A stretch of 64,000 nucleotides of DNA, from NCBI RefSeq assembly GCF_019704315.1, contig NZ_AP024597.1, positions 2,640,501 to 2,704,500 on the forward strand, given 5' to 3'. The notes beneath the pieces were generated by a model. It was given only the letters and a program-made list of their open reading frames with translations, made no database searches and was not told the DNA's origin. Numbering within the stretch: the stretch's first letter is position 1; the number at the start of each line of letters is the position of its first letter. Positions 21,239 to 32,427 of the stretch are shown here, one piece after another. The position numbers and the translations under genes are program-made. This DNA comes from Stygiolobus caldivivus. GTDB taxonomy: Archaea; Thermoproteota; Thermoprotei_A; Sulfolobales; Sulfolobaceae.

Positions 21239-24200
21239 GTCAATTAAAAAAGTCCTATTAGTTGGTTCAGGTCCAATTAAGATAGCTGAAGCTGCGGAAT
21301 TTGATTACTCAGGGAGTCAAGCATTGAAAGCGTTGAAAGAAGAAGGGATTTCAACAATTTTAGTTAACTCTAACGTAGCCACAGTTCAGACTAGCTATAA
21401 GTTTGCTGATAAACTGTACTTACTTCCAGTGACCTGGTGGGCTGTAGAGAAGGTAATAGAGAGAGAAAGACCAGATGCTATAATGATAGGCTTTGGCGGT
21501 CAGACTGCCTTGAATGTGGGTATTGATTTATTCAAAAAAGGCGTACTCCAAAGATATGGTGTTAAAGTGTTAGGGACTCCCATTGACGGCATCGAGAAAG
21601 CGCTCAGCAGGGAGAAATTTAGGGAAACTATGATCGATGTAGGTATACCAGTACCTCCCAGTCTTTCAGCTAGAAACGAAGAAGAGGCATTAGAAAAGGC
21701 AAGACAGATAGGCTACCCAGTAATGGTCAGGGTAAGTTTTAATCTTGGTGGAAGAGGTTCTACAGTTGCGTGGAATGAAGAAGACCTAAAAAGGGATATA
21801 GGTAGGGCTCTGAGCCAAAGTTATATCCACGAGGTATTAATAGAGAAATACCTTTATCACTGGGTCGAATTGGAGTACGAAGTGATGAGGGATAAGCACG
21901 GTAACTCTGCTGTAATAGCATGCATTGAGAACCTAGATCCGATGGGCACTCACACGGGAGAGTCTACTGTAATAGCGCCATGCCAGACATTGGATAACAA
22001 AGAGTTCCAAGATATGAGGAGCATGTCTATTGATGTCGCTAGATCTATTAGTCTGATAGGTGAATGTAACGTCCAATTCGCTCTAGACCCTAAGGGTTAT
22101 AACTATTACGTAATAGAGACAAACCCTAGGATGTCTAGATCGAGTGCACTTGCTAGTAAAGCTACGGGGTATCCTTTAGCTTACGTTTCGGCTAAATTGG
22201 CACTAGGTTATGACCTTTATGAGGTGTTAAACAAAGTCTCCGGTTCTACATGTGCTTGCTTTGAGCCGAGCCTTGACTATTTAGTCGTTAAGATCCCTAG
22301 ATGGGACTTAGATAAGTTTGAAAATGTAGAGCAAAGCCTAGCCACTGAAATGAAGAGTGTAGGTGAAGTTATGAGCATTGGTAGGACATTTGAAGAGACG
22401 TTGCAAAAAGCCGTTAGAATGTTAGATATAGGTGAACCGGGTTTAGTCGGAGGGAAGATCTATGAATCTAGAATGAAAAAAGAAGAAGCCCTTGAGAGCC
22501 TTAAAAACAAAAGGCCTTATTGGTTCTTGTATGCAGCTAAAGCATTTAAAGAAGGGGCTACGATAGACGAGATATACGACGCTACTGGTGTTAGTAAGTT
22601 CTTTCTGAATAAAATTAAGAATGTAGTAGAGTTTTATGAGGAGCTAAAGAAAACTAAAAGGATTGATGAAAAGGCTCTGTTTAAAGCTAAGAAGTTAGGT
22701 TTCAGTGATTACCAGATAGCAAAGGCAATGAACATTAATGAGAGAGAGGTTAGGCTACTAAGGCAAAAGCTAGGGATAGAACCTAAAGTAAAGCAGATAG
22801 ATACCTTGGCAGGAGAATGGCCTGCCGTAACAAACTATTTATATCTAACTTATAACGGGACGGAGGACGATATCGAATTTTCAGATACTGGCTCAAAACT
22901 CTTAATTATAGGGGCAGGGGGTTTTAGGATAGGCGTATCGGTAGAATTTGACTGGAGTGTAGTTTCTCTACTTGATTCGGCAAAGCAATATTTTGATGAA
23001 GTTACAATACTTAACTATAACCCAGAAACAGTTTCTACGGATTGGGACATAACTAGAAAGCTCTACTTTGACGAGATTAACGTTGAAAGGGTCTTAGACA
23101 TTGTTAGGAAAGAGAAGTTTAATTATGTAGCTACGTTTACCGGAGGTCAAATAGGGAACAGTATTTCAAAGAAGCTAGAAGACGAGGGTGTAAGGCTTTT
23201 AGGCACTTCGGGTAAAAGCGTAGACAACGCGGAAGACAGAGAAAAATTCTCTAAATTATTAGACAAATTGGGAATAAAGCAGCCAGAATGGATTTCAGCT
23301 AAGTCAATAGAAGAAGTGAAGAAATTTGTGTCAAGAGTGGGCTACCCTGTTTTAGTTAGGCCGAGCTATGTGTTAAGCGGTTCAGCAATGAAGATAGTCC
23401 ATGACGATAATGAGCTATTAGTATATCTCAGGAGAGCTGCCGAAATATCACCTGAACACCCTGCCGTAATTTCAAAGTATATAGAGAACGCCATAGAAGC
23501 TGAGATAGATGGTGCTTCTGACGGTAAGGGGGTGTATGGGATAGTGATGGAACATATAGAAGAAGCTGGAGTGCATAGCGGAGACGCTACTATCTCAATT
23601 CCGTATAGGAAGTTGAGCGAAAATGCCGTCGATAAAATGAAAAATGAAGTATATGCTATAATGCGTGAACTAGAGATAAAAGGGCCATTTAACGTTCAGT
23701 TCGTAGTAAAGGACGGCGAACCGTATATTATAGAACTAAACTTGAGAGCGAGTAGGTCTATGCCATTTAGCAGTAAGGTTGTTGGAAAGAATATCATAAC
23801 ACTAGCATTAGAAGGTATTTTAAAGGGATATAGTTTCGATGGGTTTAAAGAGTTGAAGCCAAGTGCTTGGGGAGTTAAGTCCGCACAGTTCTCATGGGCT
23901 CAGTTAAAAGGGTCGTATCCCTTCTTAGGCCCAGAAATGAGGAGCACTGGAGAAGCTGCGTCTTTAGGTGTGGATTTCTATGATGCTTTACTCAAGAGCT
24001 GGTTAGCTGTGACCCCAAATAAAGTCCCTTCAAGGGGTACAACAGCTCTAGTATACGGTAAAAGCAACAAGGAGTACTTGGCTTTAGCAGCTAAAAATTT
24101 GGATGAATACGGTGTAGTTACTTATACCCTGCAAGGTGCAGAGATTGAAGGAGTTGAAAGCGTTGGGATAAAAGAAGCAATAACGCTTATCAGGGATAGA

Positions 24201-24386
24201 AAAGTTGATATTGTAGTAACTGATGGATATCTTAAGAAGTTAGATTATGAGGTGAGGCGTATTGCCGTCGATTATAACGTACCCATAATTTTAAATGGTA
24301 GGTTAGGAGCAGAAATAACTAAATCTTTTTCTATTCAAGATAGGTTAACATTTAAAGAACTTAAGGAATATGGTGCGGGGATATGA
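21231..24386 (+). CDS. carB: Carbamoyl-phosphate synthase large subunit
   Basis: Makes carbamoyl phosphate from bicarbonate, ammonia and two ATP, for both arginine and pyrimidines. Two ATP-grasp halves are evident: the first opens with [19 protein letters not shown] and contains [15 protein letters not shown], the second with [12 protein letters not shown] and [15 protein letters not shown] 21231 is chosen because GGTGGT stands five bases upstream and homology begins there; ATG 21201 would add ten residues from the carA end. 1051 residues. It overlaps argX by 4 bases. Confidence 0.95.
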   Translation: MRESIKKVLLVGSGPIKIAEAAEFDYSGSQALKALKEEGISTILVNSNVATVQTSYKFADKLYLLPVTWWAVEKVIERERPDAIMIGFGGQTALNVGIDLFKKGVLQRYGVKVLGTPIDGIEKALSREKFRETMIDVGIPVPPSLSARNEEEALEKARQIGYPVMVRVSFNLGGRGSTVAWNEEDLKRDIGRALSQSYIHEVLIEKYLYHWVELEYEVMRDKHGNSAVIACIENLDPMGTHTGESTVIAPCQTLDNKEFQDMRSMSIDVARSISLIGECNVQFALDPKGYNYYVIETNPRMSRSSALASKATGYPLAYVSAKLALGYDLYEVLNKVSGSTCACFEPSLDYLVVKIPRWDLDKFENVEQSLATEMKSVGEVMSIGRTFEETLQKAVRMLDIGEPGLVGGKIYESRMKKEEALESLKNKRPYWFLYAAKAFKEGATIDEIYDATGVSKFFLNKIKNVVEFYEELKKTKRIDEKALFKAKKLGFSDYQIAKAMNINEREVRLLRQKLGIEPKVKQIDTLAGEWPAVTNYLYLTYNGTEDDIEFSDTGSKLLIIGAGGFRIGVSVEFDWSVVSLLDSAKQYFDEVTILNYNPETVSTDWDITRKLYFDEINVERVLDIVRKEKFNYVATFTGGQIGNSISKKLEDEGVRLLGTSGKSVDNAEDREKFSKLLDKLGIKQPEWISAKSIEEVKKFVSRVGYPVLVRPSYVLSGSAMKIVHDDNELLVYLRRAAEISPEHPAVISKYIENAIEAEIDGASDGKGVYGIVMEHIEEAGVHSGDATISIPYRKLSENAVDKMKNEVYAIMRELEIKGPFNVQFVVKDGEPYIIELNLRASRSMPFSSKVVGKNIITLALEGILKGYSFDGFKELKPSAWGVKSAQFSWAQLKGSYPFLGPEMRSTGEAASLGVDFYDALLKSWLAVTPNKVPSRGTTALVYGKSNKEYLALAAKNLDEYGVVTYTLQGAEIEGVESVGIKEAITLIRDRKVDIVVTDGYLKKLDYEVRRIAVDYNVPIILNGRLGAEITKSFSIQDRLTFKELKEYGAGI

Positions 24387-25231
24387 GAGTAGCCTTAATA
24401 GTAGATATAATAAGGCAAGAGGAGAAGCTAATAGCAAAGGCATTAGACACCAAGCAAGTACCATATGACATTATTAATGTAGGCCAAGAACCAATACCAT
24501 TCAATAAAGGACTAGGCAGGTATGATGTAGCTATAATTAGACCAGTTAGTATGTATAGAGCCCTTTATGCTTCGGCAGTATTTGAAGCAGCAGGAGTTCA
24601 CACAATTAACTCAACTGATGCGATAAATATATGTGGCGATAAGATCCTAACATACTCCAGGCTTTACAGACACGGTATACCGATTCCAGACTCAATTATA
24701 GCAATGTCTCCAGATGCTACACTTAAGGCGTATGAGCAAAAAGGTTTCCCACTGATCGATAAGCCCCCAATAGGTAGCTGGGGTAGGCTAGTCTCATTAA
24801 TCAGAGATAATTTTGAAGGGAAAACTATAGTAGAACATAGAGAACTAATGGGCAATTCAGCCTTAAAGGTACATATCGTCCAAGAGTATATTCAGTATAA
24901 AGGAAGGGATATAAGGTGTATAGTAATGGGTAAGACATTACTGGGGTGTTATGCTAGGAATATACCCCCGAACGAGTGGAGGGCTAATATTGCCTTGGGT
25001 GGATACCCATCTAAGATAGACGTCGACAGTAAATTGGAAGAAACGGTGTTGAAAGCAGTAGGTGTTGTAGGCGGAGAATTCGTATCTATAGATATACTTG
25101 AACACCCTTCTAAGGGTTATGTAGTCAATGAGCTTAATGATGTACCTGAATTTAAGGGGTTTATGGTAGCGACTAATATTAATGTCCCAGAAAGGCTAGT
25201 GGATTATGTTAAAGAGGCTTATTCTAAGTGA
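24383..25231 (+). CDS. argX: LysW-dependent glutamate ligase, ArgX type
   Basis: A 282-residue RimK-type ATP-grasp protein of the LysX/ArgX family, which attaches glutamate (arginine branch) or 2-aminoadipate (lysine branch) to the carrier LysW. Seen: [19 protein letters not shown], the ATP-binding [36 protein letters not shown] and the metal-binding [14 protein letters not shown]. Placement at the end of argG-argH-carAB favours ArgX over LysX; the sequence alone is less decisive. No lysW gene is in the window. Its last 13 bases overlap the facing translin gene. Confidence 0.82.
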   Translation: MRVALIVDIIRQEEKLIAKALDTKQVPYDIINVGQEPIPFNKGLGRYDVAIIRPVSMYRALYASAVFEAAGVHTINSTDAINICGDKILTYSRLYRHGIPIPDSIIAMSPDATLKAYEQKGFPLIDKPPIGSWGRLVSLIRDNFEGKTIVEHRELMGNSALKVHIVQEYIQYKGRDIRCIVMGKTLLGCYARNIPPNEWRANIALGGYPSKIDVDSKLEETVLKAVGVVGGEFVSIDILEHPSKGYVVNELNDVPEFKGFMVATNINVPERLVDYVKEAYSK

Positions 25232-25821
25232 GCTAAGAATAAGTCGTGGTTTGTTTCCTCTAAAAGCCTCCTAAGAGAATCTATTTTCTGCCTCAGGTTT
25301 GGCACTAGGGCTTTCGGGTATTCAAGTTCCCATAGGATCTCATAAAGTTCCTCCATAACTGCATACGTCTCTTCAGCTTTATCTACTTCTCTCTTCCTTA
25401 GCAACTCCAGTACCCTTCTCCTTAATTCACCTATAGCATCAGCTATTCCTAAGACGTAGTAAACATCGGGGATCCCCAGCTCCTCACCAGTAGGTATTTT
25501 TTGACCGAAATATATTGAATAAACAACACTAGCCTCAGCTACTTCTTGAAACGCTGTACCTACATCACCATATAAAAGCTCAGGAAAATTATTAACAACT
25601 TCTTGTAATTCTTTTAGTTTTTGTATAGCCTGTTGGTACTTTTTACTAGCTTCTTCCTCCTTCATTTTATGTGACAGTGATATCGTTTCACCAGCATACC
25701 TTATTACTTCTCTAGATAATAATAGTAATTTTTCTCTACTGTCAAACCTCTCTTGTAACCTCGGTGTTATCTTTTCGACATATTCCTTTATTTGTATCGT
25801 AATATCCATTTCATGACTCAA
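25219..25821 (-). CDS. Translin-family protein
   Basis: A 200-residue all-helical cytoplasmic protein resembling archaeal translin, which binds single-stranded RNA/DNA as an oligomer. Typical pieces are [21 protein letters not shown] near 30-50, [18 protein letters not shown] in the middle and the helix [18 protein letters not shown] with the conserved GIAD/GEL. No TRAX partner is visible here. It is monocistronic, divergent from the dehydrogenase gene at 25909, and its 3' end overlaps argX. Confidence 0.75.
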   Translation of the reverse strand: MSHEMDITIQIKEYVEKITPRLQERFDSREKLLLLSREVIRYAGETISLSHKMKEEEASKKYQQAIQKLKELQEVVNNFPELLYGDVGTAFQEVAEASVVYSIYFGQKIPTGEELGIPDVYYVLGIADAIGELRRRVLELLRKREVDKAEETYAVMEELYEILWELEYPKALVPNLRQKIDSLRRLLEETNHDLFLAHLE

Positions 25822-25908
25822 GTGGATTAATTAATAAATAAAGCAATCGCATAATTATACTGTTTTTGGACAAAAAATACTTATACTCTTTATACTTTTT
25901 TAAAAGCT

Positions 25909-26865
25909 ATGAGACAGATACGTAAAGTCTCTGTGATTGGTGCAGGAGTAATAGGAGCAGGATGGAGTACTCTCTTGGCTGTAAAAGGCTACGAGAACTA
26001 TTTCTATACCGAGAAGAAAGAAACCTTAGATAAAGGGTTAGCTAAAATAAAAGGTTATTTGAATGTATTGCATGAGAATAAATTAGTAGAGAAAGAACCG
26101 GATTATTATATGAAGTTTATCCATCCTACAACTAGTTTCGATGAAGCTATCAAGGACACAGACCTAGTTTTAGAGGCTGTAATAGAAGAATATGACGTTA
26201 AAAAGAAGCTTTTTAAAGAACTAGACGAGAAATTGGACAAAGAGGTAATACTGGGTAGTAGTACTTCAGGCTTATTGATGACGGAAATACAGAAGGCAAT
26301 GCCAAGGCATCCTGAGAGGGGAGTGATCATACACCCATGGAACCCCCCTCACTTATTACCTCTAGTTGAAATAGTTCCCGGAGAAAAGACATCAAAGGAA
26401 GTATTAGACTCCTCGAAGGAGTTTATGGAAAACAAACTAGAGAGAGTAGTTGTGGTTCTGAAAAAGGAAGTCCCAGGTTTCTTGGGTAATAGGCTTGCGT
26501 TTGCTCTATTTAGAGAAGCTGTTTACTTGGTCGATGAAGGGATAGCCACCGTAGAAGATATCGATAAAGTAATGACCGCCGCAATAGGTCTCAGGTGGGC
26601 TTTTATGGGTCCGTTCTTAACTTACCACCTCGGTGGAGGAGAAGGAGGATTAGAATACTTCTTTAGTAGAGGCTTTGGATATGGTGCTAACGAATGGATG
26701 TATACTTTAGCTAAATACGATAAATTCCCGTACACTGGAGTGGTGAGATCTGTGCAGCAGATGAAAGAATACGAATTCCTAAAGGGCAAGTCGTTCCAGG
26801 AAATTTCAAAGTGGAGAGATGAGAAACTCATATCTCTAATAAAGCTGCTTAGGGGTAAAGTGTGA
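25909..26865 (+). CDS. 3-hydroxyacyl-CoA dehydrogenase family protein
   Basis: NAD(H)-dependent oxidoreductase, 318 residues. The Rossmann loop is [11 protein letters not shown] at residues 9-19; the catalytic His region is [20 protein letters not shown] near 140; the C-terminal helical domain contains [15 protein letters not shown] and GLRWAFMGP. The last motif is more typical of the L-gulonate dehydrogenase/lambda-crystallin or hydroxybutyryl-CoA branch, so the substrate is uncertain. A TATA-like TTTATACTTTT lies about 25 bases upstream, implying a leaderless transcript. Confidence 0.85.
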   Translation: MRQIRKVSVIGAGVIGAGWSTLLAVKGYENYFYTEKKETLDKGLAKIKGYLNVLHENKLVEKEPDYYMKFIHPTTSFDEAIKDTDLVLEAVIEEYDVKKKLFKELDEKLDKEVILGSSTSGLLMTEIQKAMPRHPERGVIIHPWNPPHLLPLVEIVPGEKTSKEVLDSSKEFMENKLERVVVVLKKEVPGFLGNRLAFALFREAVYLVDEGIATVEDIDKVMTAAIGLRWAFMGPFLTYHLGGGEGGLEYFFSRGFGYGANEWMYTLAKYDKFPYTGVVRSVQQMKEYEFLKGKSFQEISKWRDEKLISLIKLLRGKV

Positions 26866-26931
26866 TAAAATAGGATAAAATAGAAAGGATAAAAAACAAT
26901 ATATCATCTACTCTATTATTTTTATTTGGTT

Positions 26932-27489
26932 CTATTCTTCTCTAAATTCTAATATTCCTAAATTCTCTAGTAGCCCCGAATCAGTCACATCAAATAATAC
27001 TGCGTCTTCTTTAGAGGTATTTACGTGATAATGAACCATATTAGCCGGTACTACAAATACATCTCCCTCTTCCCATTCTAGCTTCTTACCGTCCACTATA
27101 CTGTAGCCTTTACCTTTAACTACTAAGTAGACTGATGCCATATTATGGGAGTGCGGTTTAGTCTGCATTCCAGCTTTAATGTACTGGAAGCCTGGCATCA
27201 TAGTTGGTGTTAACCCTCTAGATCTACCTGTTGATGGTGAATAGAACATTACCTTTGCTACTCCTTTCTCTATAGGATTATCCTCAGCTAATACCCTAAG
27301 AAGTTTTATTACTTGTTGGAACTTTATTACCTTTGGCTTTACAGTCTCTGGGGGTGTAGTATGTTCCATAAAAGCTACTACTTTGAGGTCTTCGCTTTCG
27401 TTTTCAATTTGATTTATTATTTGCCTAATTTGTTCTCTCCTATCTACAATATCCCCTTGTTTGTCGGTTCTTTGAAGGACTTTAGACAT
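26932..27489 (-). CDS. Cupin-domain protein (gentisate dioxygenase-like)
   Basis: A 185-residue protein with one clear cupin barrel at residues about 95-170. Motif 1 is [18 protein letters not shown], with two histidines but no clear glutamate; motif 2 is [11 protein letters not shown]. Metal binding is likely; the reaction is unknown. ATG 27489 is preferred to 27525 because the TATA-like CTTTTTAAAC (minus strand, 27510-27519) is then about 26 bases upstream. The extra twelve residues of the longer form ([11 protein letters not shown]) look like translated promoter. Confidence 0.8.
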   Translation of the reverse strand: MSKVLQRTDKQGDIVDRREQIRQIINQIENESEDLKVVAFMEHTTPPETVKPKVIKFQQVIKLLRVLAEDNPIEKGVAKVMFYSPSTGRSRGLTPTMMPGFQYIKAGMQTKPHSHNMASVYLVVKGKGYSIVDGKKLEWEEGDVFVVPANMVHYHVNTSKEDAVLFDVTDSGLLENLGILEFREE

Positions 27490-27523
27490 ATGTTTATATT
27501 GTTTAAAAAGTTTAAAAAGGTGC

Positions 27524-27718
27524 ATGAAAGTGGCTAAATGTTACGTTGAGATTGAAGGGAGAAAATGTGTAGAAATATGCGGCAGAGTAGTTTGTGATGA
27601 AGAGACCGTAAATGACTATATACCTTTATGCGAAAAATGTAATAAAGGAGATAAGAAAAGCTGTATCGAACTCTACAGTAGGTTCGGGTGTTGGAGTATT
27701 ACGGGTTGGTGGATATAA
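27524..27718 (+). CDS. Small cysteine-rich protein
   Basis: A 64-residue protein with eight cysteines, including [10 protein letters not shown] and [14 protein letters not shown], which could hold one or two zinc or Fe-S sites. No family is recognised. A TATA-like TTTATATT (27492-27499) is about 27 bases before ATG 27524, giving overlapping divergent promoters with the cupin gene. The 3' end overlaps the facing VIT-type gene by 20 bases. Cysteine spacing and promoter support a real gene, but short length keeps this uncertain. Confidence 0.5.
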   Translation: MKVAKCYVEIEGRKCVEICGRVVCDEETVNDYIPLCEKCNKGDKKSCIELYSRFGCWSITGWWI

Positions 27719-28253
27719 GAATAGAAAGCAATGACGCTACTATTCCGGCTATGAACATCAAGATCGCTGTCCCTATTTTTTCTTTTAGGTCACCTTCGTA
27801 TAGTATACCTAGACCTGAAAGGATAACCGCTGAGATCAGTACTGTTAACATAATACTTCGTGTACTCAAATATACTATAAGGCTGACTAGACCGAAAAAA
27901 GGGGAGAGAGAGTGGGACAGTGTAGTTAAGATTATAGATATTTTAAACGAGTAGTCATAGATAGTGCCTTTTAATTTTCTCATCATTTGTAGTTCTAGTT
28001 GTCTTAATTCTTCTCTTTTCTCTTTGACCTCAACCACCATCGTATTCCACATCGAAGATATAGTTACACCTATAATCCCAGATACGACTACTGAAACTAT
28101 TTTAGGGGTGCTTTCTCTAGCCAAGACGGATGTTAGCAGTACACTGATAGCTACCAAGATCCCGTCAAAGGCACCGAGAATTATATAACGCCTAATTAGG
28201 TGCTTGTCGTTCCTCAAAGATACTCTGAACGCTTCCCACAGCTTATTGGACAC
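27699..28253 (-). CDS. VIT1/CCC1-family membrane protein
   Basis: A 184-residue membrane protein with five likely transmembrane helices. The N-terminal YIILGAFDGILVAISVLLTS is the first helix of the vacuolar iron/manganese transporter family with its membrane Asp; a charged cytoplasmic segment VEVKEKREELRQLELQMMRK follows, then three more helices. Metal-site methionine/glutamate residues are present in that loop but fewer than in VIT1, so transport is inferred. Start is GTG 28253, with a TATA box shared with the divergent gene at 28303. Confidence 0.72.
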   Translation of the reverse strand: MSNKLWEAFRVSLRNDKHLIRRYIILGAFDGILVAISVLLTSVLARESTPKIVSVVVSGIIGVTISSMWNTMVVEVKEKREELRQLELQMMRKLKGTIYDYSFKISIILTTLSHSLSPFFGLVSLIVYLSTRSIMLTVLISAVILSGLGILYEGDLKEKIGTAILMFIAGIVASLLSILISTNP

Positions 28254-28271
28254 ACTCTATTGATGAACGAA

Positions 28272-28282
28272 CTTATATATTA
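28272..28282. promoter_or_regulatory. Shared TATA box between divergent genes
   Basis: The near-symmetric CTTATATATTA is centred about 26 bases from ATG 28303 on the plus strand and about 24 bases from GTG 28253 on the minus strand. No second TATA-like element is seen in the 49-base gap, so one TBP site may serve both leaderless genes. Confidence 0.5.
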
Positions 28283-28302
28283 GGCTTAAACAAACATTAC
28301 CG

Positions 28303-28698
28303 ATGGGAAATAGCATATACCTCGTGTTGGCCTTGATAGTCATAATATTGACAGCTATAGGAGTTTACGTGACTAATAGCTCATATAAGACGGTGATATA
28401 CTCACAAAACCTGGGAGGAACTCCTTTACCTAATGGGGAATATAAGTTAGTAGTCAAAATCCTCGTTAACTACGGTCCTTTCGGGGGCGGCTCAAGACCC
28501 CTAGGTTCTGCTGATATATGGCTGTACTATAATGGAAAATTCCTAAACCAGACTTTGACAAATAGTAGCGGTGTCGCGGTGTTTTACGTTAAGCCTGGCG
28601 GATACACTTTATTATTCACGGTATTTCACATTACTAAAAATATAAATGTAAACGGCAACACAGAGGTTGTATTGGATTATGCGTACTTAAAGTCGTGA
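28303..28698 (+). CDS. Membrane-anchored extracytoplasmic beta-domain protein
   Basis: A 131-residue protein: an uncleaved-looking N-terminal anchor IYLVLALIVIILTAIGVYV (residues 5-23) and an outside domain rich in strands, with ADIWLYYNGKFLNQTLTN, SSGVAVFYVKPGGYTLLF, resembling Ig-like/carboxypeptidase-regulatory domains. N-glycosylation sequons (NSS, NQT, NSS) fit an exported domain. Function unknown. Its stop codon lies inside box C of a C/D sRNA. Confidence 0.65.
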   Translation: MGNSIYLVLALIVIILTAIGVYVTNSSYKTVIYSQNLGGTPLPNGEYKLVVKILVNYGPFGGGSRPLGSADIWLYYNGKFLNQTLTNSSGVAVFYVKPGGYTLLFTVFHITKNINVNGNTEVVLDYAYLKS

Positions 28699-28748
28699 TG
28701 AACGCGGAGTACGCCTGAAAAGTGATGTTGTGGTCCTCGCCTGATTCA
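28691..28748 (+). ncRNA. C/D box guide sRNA
   Basis: All four boxes are present in order: C GTGATGA (28695-28701), D' CTGA (28715-28718), C' GTGATGT (28722-28728) and D CTGA (28741-28744). The guides are 13 and 12 bases and the D'-C' spacer is 3, matching archaeal double K-turn guides bound by L7Ae, Nop5 and fibrillarin. By the fifth-base rule, the D' guide ACGCGGAGTACGC would methylate the A of GCGTA and the D guide TGTGGTCCTCGC the G of GCGAG in their targets. I cannot identify the target RNA. Box C includes the stop codon of the preceding gene, so it may be processed from that mRNA. Confidence 0.85.
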
Positions 28749-28784
28749 CAGTTAGATTTTATTTTTCTCTAGGATCTACAACTT

Positions 28785-29276
28785 ATGATGAGTGTAAAAA
28801 TAGATGTTGTGAGAGTAGAAATACCTGAAGGTACTAACGTTATTGTAGGGCAATCTCATTTTATTAAGACTGTTGAAGACTTGTATGAGACATTGGCATC
28901 TTCAAGCCCGACATTAAAATTCGGGATAGCCTTCTGTGAAGCTAGTGGCAAAAGGCTTATTAGATGGGACGGAAATGATGAGGAGTTAATTAAAAAAGCC
29001 CAAGAGACTGCTATGAAAATAGCAGCAGGGCATACTTTTGTAATTTATTTAAAGAACGGTTATCCAATAAATGTCCTAAACAGAATAAAAAACGTGGAAG
29101 AAGTCGTAAGGATTTTTGCTGCTACCGCTAATCCCCTACAAGTCCTAGTTGCTGAGACAGACCAAGGAAGAGGAGTTATAGGCGTAGTAGACGGATATAC
29201 GCCTTTAGGGATCGAGAGCGAAATTGATATAAAAGAGAGGAAGGAGCTCCTCAGGAAGTTCGGCTATAAGAGATAA
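28785..29276 (+). CDS. Adenosine-specific kinase-like protein (PF04008 type)
   Basis: A 163-residue protein of the small archaeal family annotated as adenosine-specific kinase. Conserved blocks are [50 protein letters not shown] and [19 protein letters not shown]. Biochemical function of most members is unproven. ATG 28785 or 28788 could be used. Its last 72 bases are antisense to the end of the DUF309 gene. Confidence 0.82.
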   Translation: MMSVKIDVVRVEIPEGTNVIVGQSHFIKTVEDLYETLASSSPTLKFGIAFCEASGKRLIRWDGNDEELIKKAQETAMKIAAGHTFVIYLKNGYPINVLNRIKNVEEVVRIFAATANPLQVLVAETDQGRGVIGVVDGYTPLGIESEIDIKERKELLRKFGYKR

Positions 29277-29666
29277 CGCATTAGATAGTAGTTTATCGGA
29301 GACGTTAACTTCGCCTTTGCAATACTTTATTAGAGAAGCAGAGATCAAGATAAGCGATTGTAAATATTTCTTTTTTTGTATGTCTTCCTCAACTTTCCAT
29401 TTCTTCTCTAATTCTTCATGTGCTTCCCAAAACCTAAAGTTAAAAAAGAGCTCTTCAAAGCTACACCTCTCGCAGTTTGTGAAAAGCGGTTTACCTAAAA
29501 GCCTTACCACTTTGTCTTCGTCGTCTTCATCAAAAAAGTCTATTTCAACATATTTACATACTCTAATATCTATTAGTTTTACCCCCTTTTGTCTCAGTAC
29601 CGCCTTAATACTATCTAAATCAGATGAAATTCCTTCCTTCTTGTAATAGTATATTTTTCTTATCAT
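29205..29666 (-). CDS. DUF309-like protein
   Basis: A 153-residue protein. The C-terminal half contains the family signature [16 protein letters not shown] followed by [18 protein letters not shown], a helical bundle found in many prokaryotes with no known function. The N-terminal half (residues 1-60) is an added alpha/beta segment ending in acidic [15 protein letters not shown]. It converges on the adenosine kinase-like gene with a 72-base overlap. Confidence 0.7.
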   Translation of the reverse strand: MIRKIYYYKKEGISSDLDSIKAVLRQKGVKLIDIRVCKYVEIDFFDEDDEDKVVRLLGKPLFTNCERCSFEELFFNFRFWEAHEELEKKWKVEEDIQKKKYLQSLILISASLIKYCKGEVNVSDKLLSNALSLIAELPEELLPLFYINFALDP

Positions 29667-29722
29667 GTTCTGTATTCTAAAAGAAATGTATTTATAAGGA
29701 TTGCGTATTATATAATAACTTA

Positions 29723-30778
29723 ATGGCGAAGGAAGGTACGTTGTATAAGATAGAAGGGAACAGAGTGAGGTGCCTAGCTTGTGCTAGGAGATGTTTTATA
29801 GGAGAGGGGCAGAGAGGGTTCTGTGGGATTAGGAGTGTTAAAGACGGTAAACTTTACTTAGACGTTTACGGTAAAGTGGCAGCTGCCCATATAGACCCCA
29901 TTGAGAAGAAGCCTTTAGTCCACTTCTATCCCGGTTCCAAGGTATTCTCTTTCTCTACTTTTGGATGCAACTGGATGTGTATGTATTGCCAAAACTTTGA
30001 TATCAGTCAGAGGAGAAGAGCTGAAGGCGAGGAACTCTCTCCTCAAGAGTTGGTTGACTTAGCAAGGGCTTATGAAGCTGAAGGTATTACCTACACATAT
30101 AATGAGCCTGCTATATTTGCTGAGTTTGCACATGACACTGGGGTAATAGCCAGGAAATACGGGCTCTTTAACACTATGGTAAGTAATGGGTATTGGACAG
30201 ATGAACTAGTAGATTATGTAAGGGATTTTCTTAATGCTGTTACTATTGATTTTAAAGGCAACGGAGAAGAGAAATTTATGAGAAGATATACTGGTGCCTC
30301 AGGACCGGAACCTATAATAGAGACTATCAGGCAACTAAAATCTTATGGTATTCACGTAGAAATAACAGACCTCATAATTCCTAAAATCGGTGATGATCTT
30401 GATGCTGCTAAGAAACTACTCAATACTTTGATCGATGTTGTGGGGCCCGACGTCCCTATTCATTTCCTCAGATTTCACCCAGATTACAAGTTAGACTATA
30501 TACCGTGGACGCCAGTTGAGACACTAGAGAGGCATTATAAATTAGCGAGGGAGATAGGGTTCCGTTTTGTGTATATAGGAAATGTACCCGGTCATCCCTA
30601 TGAAAATACGTATTGCCCTAACTGTGGAAAGATGGTAATACGTAGGGACGGTTTCAGGATATTAGAGTGGCACCTGACCGAAGACATGAGGTGCTCTTAC
30701 TGCGGTTATAAATTACCAATAGAGGGAAAGCTATCTAAACATGCTTTTGAGGAAAGGTTTGAACCAGTATTTATATAA
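29723..30778 (+). CDS. AmmeMemoRadiSam-type radical SAM enzyme
   Basis: A 351-residue radical SAM protein of the pyruvate formate-lyase activase-like family. N-terminal cysteines CLACARRC and GFCGIRS resemble an auxiliary site, the radical SAM triad is CNWMCMYC near residue 90, and a C-terminal zinc-ribbon-like end has YCPNCGK and CSYCG. In many genomes it belongs with AmmeMemoRadiSam A and B proteins; neither is adjacent here. The substrate of this family is unknown. Confidence 0.88.
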   Translation: MAKEGTLYKIEGNRVRCLACARRCFIGEGQRGFCGIRSVKDGKLYLDVYGKVAAAHIDPIEKKPLVHFYPGSKVFSFSTFGCNWMCMYCQNFDISQRRRAEGEELSPQELVDLARAYEAEGITYTYNEPAIFAEFAHDTGVIARKYGLFNTMVSNGYWTDELVDYVRDFLNAVTIDFKGNGEEKFMRRYTGASGPEPIIETIRQLKSYGIHVEITDLIIPKIGDDLDAAKKLLNTLIDVVGPDVPIHFLRFHPDYKLDYIPWTPVETLERHYKLAREIGFRFVYIGNVPGHPYENTYCPNCGKMVIRRDGFRILEWHLTEDMRCSYCGYKLPIEGKLSKHAFEERFEPVFI

Positions 30779-30803
30779 CTTTTTTATGTCCATCTCTATA
30801 TAG

Positions 30804-31568
<765 letters not shown>

Positions 31569-31724
31569 CTTCAAAGGTAAATAGTTTCTTTCAATTTTTT
31601 ATCTGAGTAAGGTAAAAGACGAATTAATAAATTCAATAGATGGTATTTTTATCTAAATTCTCTCCAATCCTTATTTAAAGTTCTTTGAAAAAGACTTTTA
31701 AATCCTATTCCCCTAATATTACCT

Positions 31725-32288
31725 ATGGATAAGGACAAAAAACCTCTTTATTATGCTTTCTTAGGCGTCATACCTTATGCCGGGAGTAGTATAGCTTCTT
31801 TCTCTATTTCCGAATACCTTAAAGATTTCGTTGAAACCCTAAGATATATACCTTTCACCGTAGGCTTATCTTTACTCTCTACTTTTCTTATTTCTTATTA
31901 TTATTTTAGAAATTTTCTCCTTGAGATCATAGCTATAGTAAGCGTCGCTCCACTAATTATCGCTTATTTTAACACTAGAAAATTTGAAGCTTTACAAGTG
32001 AATGTTAATGAGTATTACATAGAAATCATATTTAAAGTACCAGTCAAAACACTAGATTTTGAAAGTCCCACAGAACTTTTTGACTACGTATATAGCAAAG
32101 CACTAAAGCGATTAAAACCTCCCTATTTACTAAAATTAAAAGCTTTGAATAATTGCGGTAATTTAAGGGTTACAGTAAAAGAAGAGGAAGGATATATAAT
32201 CTTAAGAAAAAGATGTGGGGATACTAGTGTAGAAGTGAAAATATATAAGGATAAGAATGCAGATTTAAAGGTAACTATGAGCTATTAA
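31725..32288 (+). CDS. Small membrane-anchored protein of unknown function
   Basis: A 187-residue protein with an N-terminal segment of two to three likely membrane helices (PYAGSSIASFSI, TVGLSLLSTFLISYYYF, LLEIIAIVSVAPLIIAYF) and a soluble C-terminal half of alternating strands and helices. No family recognised. TATA-like CTTTTAAAT is about 25 bases upstream. It precedes ctaB by 139 bases on the same strand. Confidence 0.6.
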   Translation: MDKDKKPLYYAFLGVIPYAGSSIASFSISEYLKDFVETLRYIPFTVGLSLLSTFLISYYYFRNFLLEIIAIVSVAPLIIAYFNTRKFEALQVNVNEYYIEIIFKVPVKTLDFESPTELFDYVYSKALKRLKPPYLLKLKALNNCGNLRVTVKEEEGYIILRKRCGDTSVEVKIYKDKNADLKVTMSY

Positions 32289-32427
32289 ATTAAAGTTTAA
32301 CTATTTTCATTCTACCTATAATCATATAATTTAAATTTGTCTCATTATCACAATATTTTATAGATTTAAAATGTTAGCTATTATTTGTAATAAATTTTTT
32401 AATTCGAAGACCGAATGTTATTTTAAG

